Assembly (NCBI GenBank): GCA_020025885.1
Contig: JAHHRJ010000069.1
Coordinates: 1-8,131 of the forward strand
Source of the DNA: Butyricicoccus sp.
GTDB taxonomy: Bacteria; Bacillota; Clostridia; Oscillospirales; Butyricicoccaceae
Length of the DNA stretch: 8,131 nt
Reading direction: 5' to 3'
The position numbers and the translations under genes are program-made. The notes under the pieces are model-generated. The model was given only the letters and a program-made list of their open reading frames with translations, had not been told where the DNA came from and searched no databases. Positions 1 through 6,143 of this stretch are shown here, in pieces (position 1 is the first letter of the stretch; each line of letters starts with the position of its first letter).

Positions 1-4
1 CTAG

Positions 5-50
5 GGGGACTGGGTTCCCCTGGAAAGGCTGTCAAAGTTCTTTGACAGCC
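5..50 (-). other. Extra hairpins beyond the etfA terminator
   Basis: Two more inverted repeats follow the etfA terminator in the direction of transcription. The stronger is at 27-50: an 11-bp perfect stem (GGCTGTCAAAG at 27-37 with its complement at 40-50) and a 2-nt loop, followed on the minus strand by a short TTTCC. The weaker is at 5-20, a 5-bp GGGGA/TCCCC stem. They may act as backup terminators or as exonuclease blocks for the 3' end of the bcd-etfBA message. No gene is visible in bases 1-95. Confidence 0.5.
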
Positions 51-53
51 TCA

Positions 54-83
54 AGAAGCCTCGCACATTTGTGCGAGGCTTCT
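54..83 (-). terminator. Terminator-like hairpin of the bcd-etfBA operon
   Basis: A 14-bp perfect inverted repeat (54-67 with 70-83, nominal 2-nt centre) begins 12 bases beyond the etfA stop codon. It is GC-rich in the middle. Its downstream flank on the minus strand is only a short run (TTCTTGAGG), so the U-tract is weak. The stem is long and close to the stop, so termination or 3'-end protection is likely. The stem is symmetrical and could also work on a convergent plus-strand transcript arriving from outside the window. Confidence 0.7.
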
Positions 84-95
84 CTATATTAAATC

Positions 96-1208
96 TTACT
101 TGCCAGCCTTTGCAGCACGGATTGCTTCGATCATCATCGGAACAACCTTGAACAGGTCGCCGCAGATGCCGTAATCAGCAACGTCAAAGATTGGAGCGGT
201 ATCGCTCTTATTTACAGCAACGATGCACTCAGAATCCTGCATACCAGCCTTATGCTGAATCGCACCAGAGATACCCAGAGCAATGTACAGCTTCGGATGT
301 ACAGTCTTACCGGTCTGACCAACCTGATGGTCAACGGTCAGCCAGCCTGCATCCGTTGCAGCACGGGAGCCGCCCAGAACGCCGCCATTGAACTCAGCAG
401 CGAGTTCCTTCGCCAGCTTGATGCCCTCTTCCACGTTCTTGGAGATACCACGACCAACAGATATGATTACTTCAGCACCGGTCAGGTCAACGAGTTCCTT
501 CGCTTCCTTAACGATCTCCATGACCTTGGTCTTAATGTCTGCCTCAGACAGCTGAACAGCCAACTTTTCAACCTGAACAGCGTTAGCCTTCGCCTCATCG
601 TACTCACCCTTCTTCATAACGCCCGGACGAACAGTTGCCATCTGCGGGCGGAAACGTGGGCAAATGATGGTAGCCATCAGGTGACCACCGAATGCCGGAC
701 GGGTCATCTTCAGGTTGCGGTCATCCTTCTTGATGTTTGCATACTGTGCATCCGGCAGAGTGGAGTTCTCCTTAAGGAATGCAATATACTTCTCAACATC
801 AACATCCAGATGTGTGCTGTCAGCAGTCAGACCAGTGTGCAGACGCGCTGCGCAGCGAGGACCCAAATCACGACCAATGTTGGTTGCAGCCATCAGAAAA
901 ATCTCTGGCTTCTTCTCCATGACAACGTCACAGATTACCTTTGCATAAGCATCGGTGGTGTAGGTCTTCAGGTTCGGATCTTCGCAAACATATACCTTGT
1001 CTGCGCCATAAGCACCGATTTCCTTTGCCATGCCGGAAACGTCATCGCCCAGCAGCAGACCGCACAGCTCTACACCCATGTCGTCTGCCAGCTTGCGACC
1101 CTCGGAGATCAGCTCCAGTACGGTCGGCTGGAGTTCGCCCTGACGCTGCTCACAGAATACCCATACGCCGGAGAAATCAGCCAGATTTGTATTGTTAAAT
1201 TCAGCCAT
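96..1208 (-). CDS. etfA: Electron transfer flavoprotein, alpha subunit
   Basis: This 370-aa cytoplasmic protein is the large subunit of the EtfAB heterodimer that passes electrons from NADH to butyryl-CoA dehydrogenase and, in bifurcating anaerobic versions, to ferredoxin. The N-terminal Rossmann-like half covers about residues 14-200. The C-terminal FAD-binding domain carries the family motifs VGRGISK (251-257), GGSRAATDAGW (279-289), QVGQTGKTVHP (295-305), GISGAIQHKAGMQ (312-324) and NKSDTAPIFDVADYGICGD (333-351). It is longer than the usual 310-340 aa, mainly because of an insertion near 139-167 before the conserved TRPAFGGHLMAT block. The ATG is preceded by AAAGGGGA at good spacing, 19 bases after etfB, so it is the last gene of the operon. 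The family assignment is certain; bifurcation is inferred from gene context. Confidence 0.97.
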   Translation of the reverse strand: MAEFNNTNLADFSGVWVFCEQRQGELQPTVLELISEGRKLADDMGVELCGLLLGDDVSGMAKEIGAYGADKVYVCEDPNLKTYTTDAYAKVICDVVMEKKPEIFLMAATNIGRDLGPRCAARLHTGLTADSTHLDVDVEKYIAFLKENSTLPDAQYANIKKDDRNLKMTRPAFGGHLMATIICPRFRPQMATVRPGVMKKGEYDEAKANAVQVEKLAVQLSEADIKTKVMEIVKEAKELVDLTGAEVIISVGRGISKNVEEGIKLAKELAAEFNGGVLGGSRAATDAGWLTVDHQVGQTGKTVHPKLYIALGISGAIQHKAGMQDSECIVAVNKSDTAPIFDVADYGICGDLFKVVPMMIEAIRAAKAGK

Positions 1209-1227
1209 TATAAGAGTCCCCTTTCAA

Positions 1228-2028
1228 TTAGATGATGTGCTTCTTCAGCAGCTCAGCAGCCAGCTCAGCAGCAGTGTTTTTGTCTGCGCCTTCCAGCATA
1301 CGTCCCTGACCCTTCTGCGGAGGTGTGAAGGACTTGAATACGTTTGTCGGAGAACCCTTCAGACCAATGGTGTCAACCTCGATCAGCGGATCATCCTTCA
1401 AAGTGTTATAATCATAAAGCTCAACTGGCTTCTGGTAGCAGTCAAAGATACCGCCAACAGACATGTAGCGAGGCTCATTGAGTTCCTTGATGCAGGTAAC
1501 GAGGCACGGGGTTGGTGCTTCGATGGTCATGTAACCGTCTTCCAGCATACGCTTAACGGTAACCTTATTGCCCTCGATCTTGATGTCAGCTGCATAGGAG
1601 ATCTGCGGAATATCCAGCTTCTCAGCGATCTGAGAGCCTACCTGTGCAGTGTCACCATCAATTGCCTGACGGCCGCAGAATACGATGTCGCCTTCGCCAA
1701 CGCCAATCTTCTTCACAGTAGCAGCAAGGATCTGGGAAGTTGCAAAGGTATCAGAACCACCAAATTCACGAGAGGAAACCAGAACACCGCGGTCTGCGCC
1801 CATTGCGAGCAGCTCACGCAGCATGCCTTCTGCCGGTGGAGGACCCATGGTTACAACAACGACTTCACAGCCAGTAGTATCCTTGAGTGCCAGTGCAGCC
1901 TCAACTGCATTCTTGTCATCTGGATTGATGATGGTAGCCATAGAAGCACGGTTCAGAGTGCCGTCCGGATTGACAGCAACCTTACCGGAAGTATCGGGAA
2001 CCTGCTTTACGCAAACGATAGCTTTCAT
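1228..2028 (-). CDS. etfB: Electron transfer flavoprotein, beta subunit
   Basis: This 266-aa protein is the small subunit of the EtfAB complex. It has the canonical start MKAIVCVKQVPDT and the nucleotide-binding signature FCGRQAIDGDTAQVGSQIAE (117-136). In bifurcating EtfB proteins the DGDTAQVG stretch lies at the second, NADH-facing flavin, so its presence (124-131) supports a bifurcating type. The residue after it is Ser132, where I recall Pro in many clostridial homologues. The C-terminal arm (about 200-266) ends in an Ala/Leu-rich helix, as usual for the subunit. GGGAGGAG lies 11-12 bases before the ATG, and the gene starts 23 bases after bcd ends. Co-transcription with bcd and etfA is clear from the spacing and the absence of any terminator. 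Confidence 0.97.
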   Translation of the reverse strand: MKAIVCVKQVPDTSGKVAVNPDGTLNRASMATIINPDDKNAVEAALALKDTTGCEVVVVTMGPPPAEGMLRELLAMGADRGVLVSSREFGGSDTFATSQILAATVKKIGVGEGDIVFCGRQAIDGDTAQVGSQIAEKLDIPQISYAADIKIEGNKVTVKRMLEDGYMTIEAPTPCLVTCIKELNEPRYMSVGGIFDCYQKPVELYDYNTLKDDPLIEVDTIGLKGSPTNVFKSFTPPQKGQGRMLEGADKNTAAELAAELLKKHII

Positions 2029-2051
2029 AATTGAGTTACTCCTCCCTTAAT

Positions 2052-3197
2052 TTATCTGCCAATAACCTGACCGGAAATGACCATACGCTGTACCTGAGAA
2101 GTGCCCTCATAGATTTCAGTAATCTTAGCGTCACGCATCATGCGCTCAACTGGGTACTCACGAGTATAGCCATAGCCGCCGAAGATCTGTACACACTGGG
2201 TGGTAACCTTCATGGAAACTTCTGCTGCGAACAGCTTTGCCATTGCAGCTTCCTTGGTGTATGGAATGCCATGATCCTTGTTAAATGCAGCGCGGCGAAC
2301 GAGCAGACGAGCAGCCTCAATTTCAGTTGCCATATCTGCAACCATCCACTGCAATCCCTGCTTTGTAGAGAGGGGCTTACCAAACTGTACGCGCTCCTTC
2401 ATGTAAGCAACAGCCTTGTCGAGTGCACCCTGTGCAATACCGAGTGCCTGTGCAGCGATACCGATACGACCGCCGTCGAGGGTGGTCATAGCGATCTTAA
2501 AGCCGCCGTTCTCCTTGCCGAGCAGACGGTCCGCAGACAGACGCATATCCTCGAAGATCAGCTCGCCAGTCTGGGAGCCGCGGATACCCATCTTATGCTC
2601 GATCTTACCAATGGAGAAGCCAGGGTCGTTCTTATCTACGATAAATGCAGAGATACCCTTGTTGCCCTTGGCCTTGTCGGTCATAGCAAAGATCACGTAT
2701 GTATCTGCGCAGCCTGCGCCAGTGATAAATACTTTAGAACCATTGATGATGTAAGAACCATCTTCCTGCTTTTCAGCGATGGTCTGCTGTGCAGCAGAGT
2801 CAGTACCAGCGTTTGGCTCAGTCAGACCGAAAGCGCCAACCTTCTGACCAGAAATCAGAGGACGCAGGAACTTTTCCTTCTGCTCCGGAGTACCGTACTG
2901 GAAAATCGGCCAGCAGCACAGAGTTGCGTGAGAGGACAGAATGCAGCCAGTTGTGCCACAGAACTTAGATGCCTCTTCGATTGCGATTGTATAGCAAATG
3001 TTGTCACCGCCAGAACCACCGAGTTCCTTCGGGAACTGAATACCGAGCATGCCGTACTTCTGCAGCTTGCGAACGGTCTCCCAAGGGTAGCGCTCCTCTG
3101 CGTCGATCTCAGCCGCGAGGGGCTCGATCTCGTTTACCGCGAACTCGCGGCAGAGCTTCTGCATCATTTCCTGCTCTTTTGTAAGCCTAAAATCCAT
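2052..3197 (-). CDS. bcd: Butyryl-CoA dehydrogenase (short-chain acyl-CoA dehydrogenase)
   Basis: This 381-aa FAD enzyme has the normal length for short-chain acyl-CoA dehydrogenases. It runs in reverse in fermenters, reducing crotonyl-CoA to butyryl-CoA. The N-terminal helical domain covers about 1-115. The central beta domain contains GAFGLTEPNAGTD (121-133, FAD and substrate contact). The C-terminal helical domain contains QFGKPLSTKQ (271-280), QIFGGYGYTREYPVERMM (337-354) and YEGTSQ, whose Glu364 is the expected catalytic base. The gene is first in an operon with etfB and etfA, the classic arrangement for the Bcd-EtfAB complex. The ATG follows GGGAGG at 9 bases. The thiolase, crotonase and 3-hydroxybutyryl-CoA dehydrogenase genes are not in the window. 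Another short-chain acyl-CoA substrate cannot be excluded, but butyryl-CoA is the best reading. Confidence 0.95.
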   Translation of the reverse strand: MDFRLTKEQEMMQKLCREFAVNEIEPLAAEIDAEERYPWETVRKLQKYGMLGIQFPKELGGSGGDNICYTIAIEEASKFCGTTGCILSSHATLCCWPIFQYGTPEQKEKFLRPLISGQKVGAFGLTEPNAGTDSAAQQTIAEKQEDGSYIINGSKVFITGAGCADTYVIFAMTDKAKGNKGISAFIVDKNDPGFSIGKIEHKMGIRGSQTGELIFEDMRLSADRLLGKENGGFKIAMTTLDGGRIGIAAQALGIAQGALDKAVAYMKERVQFGKPLSTKQGLQWMVADMATEIEAARLLVRRAAFNKDHGIPYTKEAAMAKLFAAEVSMKVTTQCVQIFGGYGYTREYPVERMMRDAKITEIYEGTSQVQRMVISGQVIGR

Positions 3198-3360
3198 GCT
3201 ATGAAACCTCCCAAATAAATTTTCAAAATAAGTTTATCAGAGACCATACCGACGCGCTATGTTCTCGCGTGTTATCAAGCCGGACAACTGACGCACACAA
3301 AACGTACCCGAGCAGGGGTTGCAGTATGGTTTTTTGGGGGTGCGTCCGTGACGCACATCT
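3198..3360 (-). promoter_or_regulatory. Structured 5' leader of bcd-etfBA (candidate cis-regulatory RNA)
   Basis: About 160 nt of untranslated RNA are predicted between the promoter and the bcd start. Helices read on the minus-strand RNA are: P0, a 7-bp hairpin at the 5' end (3340-3356, loop ACG); P1, 9 bp with one G-U (3322-3330 with 3243-3251); and inside P1, P2 (ACCC/GGGU, 3306-3319), P3 (GUUGUC/GAUAAC with one G-U, 3271-3288) and P4 (ACGCG/CGCGU, 3252-3270). P1, P4 and P3 abut with no unpaired base between them, which favours coaxial stacking in a junction. After P1 comes an AU-rich stretch and the GGGAGG ribosome site; I see no intrinsic terminator. I do not recognise a known riboswitch class. 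Pairings were found by eye, not by folding software. Confidence 0.55.
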
Positions 3361-3366
3361 ATACTC

Positions 3367-3394
3367 ATTATACAACAACGCAAAAGATTGTCAA
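3367..3394 (-). promoter_or_regulatory. Consensus sigma-70/SigA promoter of bcd-etfBA
   Basis: On the minus strand a perfect TTGACA (3389-3394) and a perfect TATAAT (3367-3372) are separated by 16 bases. Transcription should start near 3360. Directly upstream, an A8 run (3408-3415) and further A-tracts resemble an UP element. The match to consensus predicts strong housekeeping expression, fitting a central fermentation operon. Confidence 0.9.
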
Positions 3395-3500
3395 GAATTT
3401 AACGCGCTTTTTTTTGTATAAAATTTGCATATTTTCATCAAATTTTTCCGATGATTTTTTGCAACTTTTAAGATATTCACACTTTTTTTGGATATAGATA
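3395..3500 (-). other. AT-rich spacer between histidine kinase gene and bcd promoter
   Basis: This stretch of about 105 bases is unusually AT-rich compared with its neighbours and holds several A-tracts and T-tracts. I find no gene and no convincing intrinsic terminator for the kinase gene; the only inverted repeats are short (for example CATC/GATG around 3436-3453). It may serve as intrinsically bent DNA or an UP element upstream of the bcd promoter. Kinase transcripts may therefore end diffusely or run into the bcd operon. Confidence 0.5.
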
Positions 3501-5021
3501 TCATTTTTCTTGTATTTTTTTGTGCTCGTGCACACACATTGGCAATGTAAGCGAAAATACGATCCCCTGAGTCACATTTTGAACGCCGCACGTCCCGCCT
3601 AGGAGCGCCGCAGAAGCACGCACAATGGACAGCCCCACACCAGTTCCGCCGGAGGCACGAGAACGCGCTTTATCCGTGCGATAAAACTTTTCCCACAACA
3701 ATGGCAATTCCGCTTCCGGAACCCCTTCCCCCTCATTGAACACGGTGATCTTAGCGCCTTTGTTTGGGATCTGCTCCACATGCAGTTCGATACGCCCGCC
3801 ATCTGGGGTATATCGAATGGCGTTTGTCATATAGTTCATCACGATCTGATCGATCAATCTGCCGTCACTCTCAACGACTGCATCTCCTGTGCAGACAACC
3901 GAAAGATCATGCCCAGCCCGTAAAACAGTCGTCTTCTCTACCGCTGCACGCAGACAATCTCCCAGTGACACCCGCTCACAAGACAAAGTCTCTCGCCCAA
4001 GTTCCAATTTAGATAAGCTCAAAAGCTGTGTGACCATTGTATTCATGCGCCCAGCTTCCTCTGCAATGGTATTGCAATAGAAATCTCTGTCCTCTGGAGA
4101 CTCTGCGATCCCTGCGGTCAAGCCCTCTGCATATCCTTGAATGAGTGCAATCGGTGTCTTAAGCTCATGCGATACATTTACAATAAACTCCCGCCGCATC
4201 GCGTCGATACGCTCTTTTTCCTCTACTTCATAGGCAAGCTGTTCATTGGAAGCACGCAGTCCATCGATCGCTTCGCGCAGATGGTCAGATAATAGATTGA
4301 GCGATTGTCCAAGCTGTCCAATCTCATCCATGCGATCTCCCTCATACTTTTGAGAAAAATCTAAATGTGCCATGGATTGTGCAATATTTCCCATTTTGAT
4401 CAAAGGGCGTGTGAAATGAGAAGCAAGCACTGCACCCAATATCAGGCAGATAAGCAGCGTAACCGATCCTGTAATCAGCAAGAACGTGAAGTTGAACATA
4501 GAGTTCTGCTCCATAAAGGCAAAGGGAATGCGCTCTACGAGATATCCTTCTCCCAAACGTCCGACCAGACAGAGAAAGTTCTCCCGCAGATCATTCATTT
4601 GCACGACCACAAAATCCACTCCGCCAGCCTTGATCTTGTTCTGATCGGCGGTTCGCAGTGCAGAATTTACCAGCTGAGCGGTTTTCCAATTTGCAAAAAA
4701 ATTGGGACTATTTTCATTGCGTGCCGCGTCAGAGTCATAGAGCATAGCGCCACCTGCATCTAAAATACTCATGCGCACACTATCACTGTTTTCGATTCGA
4801 AAAAGCGTCTCAAACAGCATCTCATTGTTGCCCGAATCGTAGCTCTGGCAAATCCGGTCATAGATTTCTGTCAAAGAGTTTTGACGCTGCGCCATATAAT
4901 AATGATCATAAAAAAATATATTGAGGCAACTGATCACTGTGATAAACACAAGTGCAACTGCGGCGATGGCAGCAAAAAATTTCAGCCGAATGGAGCATAG
5001 TTTGTGAAAGTGTTTTCTCAT
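3501..5021 (-). CDS. HAMP-domain sensor histidine kinase (orthodox, membrane-bound)
   Basis: This 506-aa two-component sensor has TM1 at about 12-37, an extracytoplasmic sensor region at about 38-176, TM2 at about 177-200, and a HAMP domain at about 201-255 (TRPLIKMGNIAQSMAHLDFS). The HisKA domain contains the H-box FIVNVSHELKTPIALIQGYAEG with phosphoacceptor His285. The HATPase_c domain carries the N-box NYMTNAIRYTPDGG (396-409), a G1-type VFNEGEGVP (427-435) with Asn in place of the usual Asp, an F-box near FYRTDKA and the G2 box GGTGVGLSIV (458-467). I chose the ATG at 5021 because GGAG lies 6 bases before it; an in-frame ATG at 5054 falls directly after the U-tract of a terminator. The partner is most likely the regulator at 6142-6825. 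The sensed signal is unknown. The C-terminal tail is short and charged (HEHKKIQEK). Confidence 0.93.
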   Translation of the reverse strand: MRKHFHKLCSIRLKFFAAIAAVALVFITVISCLNIFFYDHYYMAQRQNSLTEIYDRICQSYDSGNNEMLFETLFRIENSDSVRMSILDAGGAMLYDSDAARNENSPNFFANWKTAQLVNSALRTADQNKIKAGGVDFVVVQMNDLRENFLCLVGRLGEGYLVERIPFAFMEQNSMFNFTFLLITGSVTLLICLILGAVLASHFTRPLIKMGNIAQSMAHLDFSQKYEGDRMDEIGQLGQSLNLLSDHLREAIDGLRASNEQLAYEVEEKERIDAMRREFIVNVSHELKTPIALIQGYAEGLTAGIAESPEDRDFYCNTIAEEAGRMNTMVTQLLSLSKLELGRETLSCERVSLGDCLRAAVEKTTVLRAGHDLSVVCTGDAVVESDGRLIDQIVMNYMTNAIRYTPDGGRIELHVEQIPNKGAKITVFNEGEGVPEAELPLLWEKFYRTDKARSRASGGTGVGLSIVRASAALLGGTCGVQNVTQGIVFSLTLPMCVHEHKKIQEK

Positions 5022-5027
5022 AGGTTT

Positions 5028-5031
5028 CTCC
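5028..5031 (-). promoter_or_regulatory. Ribosome binding site that fixes the kinase start
   Basis: Minus-strand ACGGAGAAACCTATG places GGAG 6 bases before the ATG at 5021. This favours that start over the in-frame ATG 33 bases upstream, which sits at the end of a terminator and would have its ribosome site inside the hairpin. Confidence 0.7.
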
Positions 5032-5054
5032 GTTCTGTAAGGTCCGTATAACAT

Positions 5055-5105
5055 AAAAAGAGGACGGCTGTGCCGTCCTCCTAGGACTCAGAGGCGCACC
5101 TCTGA
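5055..5105 (-). terminator. Double-hairpin intrinsic terminator after the YbjN pair
   Basis: The first hairpin met by the polymerase is 5088-5105 (TCAGAGG/CCTCTGA, 4-nt loop), 10 bases beyond the stop of the second YbjN gene. The second is 5060-5080, a 9-bp perfect stem (GAGGACGGC/GCCGTCCTC, 3-nt loop) followed on the minus strand by TTTTTATG, a classic rho-independent terminator. It separates the YbjN pair from the kinase gene, whose start codon is only 34 bases further on. Kinase expression must therefore use read-through or a promoter I cannot identify clearly. Confidence 0.88.
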
Positions 5106-5115
5106 ATATTTCAAA

Positions 5116-5583
5116 TTACTGCATATCCTTCTCTGCTTCTTCGATTGCTTCGAGAGCAGTCTTCTCACCATATGCGATAGCGAGCAGGCTCGGAACGTAG
5201 CGATCAAACATGCTGAAACCAATGTAGGTCAAGCGACGGATCACATCCAGACTTGGCATGGTGTCCTCGTCAGTTACGCCAGTTGTCTTATAGCGAACCT
5301 CACCATCTTCCATGTCCATCTCAAAGTTACCAACATGCAGACCGTAGTTTGCACGGGTCAGGAACTCAGAAATCTCTGCACGCTTGTCCTCATTGATCTT
5401 CATCGGCAAGTAGGTCAAGAACAGCATGGTGTTTGGGTTTTCCTTATATGCCATGAAGCGAACTTCCTTCATTGCGTCGGTATCCATAGAGAAACGAATG
5501 CGGTTGTTCTCTTCCTCGAGCGCAAAATTGAGTCCCATATCATCCTTATAGTATTTTGCGATTTTCTTCAGATCAAAAGCCAT
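5116..5583 (-). CDS. YbjN-domain protein (second of a tandem pair)
   Basis: This small cytoplasmic protein of 155 aa is acidic, with no signal peptide or membrane segment. Its core, EISEFLTRANYGLHVGNFEM (70-89) followed by DMEDGEVRYK, is the hallmark of the YbjN family, described in Pfam as a putative bacterial sensory transduction regulator. Its fold resembles type III secretion chaperones. Molecular function is not established. The start is the ATG at 5583: GAGGG lies at proper spacing in the GTGAGGGAC just upstream, and the alternative in-frame GTG at 5598 is part of that ribosome site. It lies 23 bases after its paralogue and is probably co-transcribed with it. The two share the EF(L/I)TR.NYG...G.FE.D..(D/E)G...YK pattern and a C-terminal block with SM.D(R/K)Y and a YG.K.A stretch. 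Confidence 0.88.
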   Translation of the reverse strand: MAFDLKKIAKYYKDDMGLNFALEEENNRIRFSMDTDAMKEVRFMAYKENPNTMLFLTYLPMKINEDKRAEISEFLTRANYGLHVGNFEMDMEDGEVRYKTTGVTDEDTMPSLDVIRRLTYIGFSMFDRYVPSLLAIAYGEKTALEAIEEAEKDMQ

Positions 5584-5589
5584 TGTTTT

Positions 5590-5598
5590 GTCCCTCAC
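5590..5598 (-). promoter_or_regulatory. Ribosome binding site that fixes the start of the second YbjN gene
   Basis: Minus-strand GTGAGGGAC with AGGG 8 bases before the ATG at 5583. The same bases could be read as an upstream GTG start in frame, but its own upstream sequence (AAAAAAGTG, preceded by AT-rich DNA) has no ribosome site. Confidence 0.7.
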
Positions 5599-5606
5599 TT
5601 TTTTAA

Positions 5607-6065
5607 TTATGGTTTCGTAATAAATTCATATGCTTGCTTTGCACTCTTTCCACCATAGAGGATGGATAAAATACCCGAAGCATATTTATCAAGCATGCTG
5701 TTGCCCAGATAGAGCAACCGGCAGAATGCTTCCTGATCCAGATCCGTTGTACGGCTGACCGTTCCAACGATCTTATAATTGAGATCTCCCTCATCTAGGT
5801 CCAGTTCAAATCCACCAAGCACCACACCATAGTTTACCCGTGTGATAAACTCACAAACCTCTATGCGGTACGCGGGTGGGATATTGATGGGCATACGAGA
5901 GAGAAACAGCACCGTTCGGCTGTTTAAAATAGTAATATCCAGTGATACATTTGACAGCTGTTTGGTCTGAAATACGACCAAAATACGATCTGGGTCGGTA
6001 TCATCCAAATGATATTCCAGCTCTTCTTGTTCTAAATAATCTTCCAAGATTTTACGGGACAGCAT
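5607..6065 (-). CDS. YbjN-domain protein (first of a tandem pair)
   Basis: This 152-aa protein is a diverged paralogue of the next gene. The family core is CEFITRVNYGVVLGGFELDL (71-90) with DEGDLNYK following, and the C-terminal block has LYLGNSMLDKYASGILSILYG (118-138). It starts with a helical, Glu-rich segment (LSRKILEDYLEQEELEYHLDD). No secretion signal or membrane span is visible. The start at 6065 is set by an excellent AGAGGTGAT Shine-Dalgarno sequence; an upstream in-frame start at 6107 has no such site and overlaps the putative promoter. It lies between the response regulator gene and its YbjN sibling. The role is unknown: a regulatory or chaperone-like adaptor for the flanking two-component pair is a hypothesis from context and from the Pfam name only. 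Confidence 0.85.
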   Translation of the reverse strand: MLSRKILEDYLEQEELEYHLDDTDPDRILVVFQTKQLSNVSLDITILNSRTVLFLSRMPINIPPAYRIEVCEFITRVNYGVVLGGFELDLDEGDLNYKIVGTVSRTTDLDQEAFCRLLYLGNSMLDKYASGILSILYGGKSAKQAYEFITKP

Positions 6066-6069
6066 ATAT

Positions 6070-6078
6070 ATCACCTCT
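6070..6078 (-). promoter_or_regulatory. Strong Shine-Dalgarno site of the first YbjN gene
   Basis: AGAGGTGAT on the minus strand, near full complementarity to the 16S rRNA 3' end, followed by ATAT and the ATG at 6065. It decides the start codon against an upstream in-frame candidate at 6107. Confidence 0.8.
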
Positions 6079-6095
6079 GTTTGGGATATAGTAAG

Positions 6096-6124
6096 AGTGT
6101 ACCACAATATAAGAAAAAAGTAAA
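6096..6124 (-). promoter_or_regulatory. Possible promoter of the YbjN gene pair
   Basis: On the minus strand TTTACT (6119-6124) and TACACT (6096-6101) are spaced by 17 bases, with a TG one base before the -10 (TGGTACACT), an extended -10. Each hexamer matches consensus at 4 of 6 positions. If active, it would uncouple the YbjN pair from the response regulator gene upstream. Confidence 0.45.
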
Positions 6125-6143
6125 CTCATTTGCATGACTGTTT
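6114..6143 (-). terminator. Weak terminator-like hairpin after the response regulator gene
   Basis: Minus-strand AAAC-AG-TCAT-GCAA-ATGA-GTTT can form an AT-rich hairpin with a 2-nt bulge, overlapping the stop codon, followed after AC by a T6 run (6114-6119). Such a weak stem would at best terminate part of the transcripts. It overlaps the -35 of the possible YbjN promoter. Confidence 0.3.

Noticed and set aside
252..3218. Three long plus-strand open frames (252-1235, 1192-2034 and 2031-3218) running antisense through the whole etfA-etfB-bcd operon
   Set aside because: Their translations are Cys/Leu/Ser-rich with no recognisable domain. They mirror strongly conserved minus-strand genes, and long antisense frames are a known by-product of biased codon use in highly expressed genes. 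No ribosome sites or promoters support them.
3198..3360. Rex operator or T-box in the bcd leader
   Set aside because: No TTGT-N8-ACAA type palindrome near the promoter, and no T-box bulge with terminator/antiterminator pair was found.
3391..3591. Small minus-strand ORF overlapping the 3' end of the kinase gene and the AT-rich spacer
   Set aside because: It is Lys/Asn-rich because of A-tracts, overlaps the kinase in another frame and has no ribosome site.
5022..5054. Upstream ATG at 5054 as kinase start (11 extra residues)
   Set aside because: It lies right after the terminator U-tract and its only SD-like sequence is inside the hairpin, while the ATG at 5021 has GGAG at ideal spacing.
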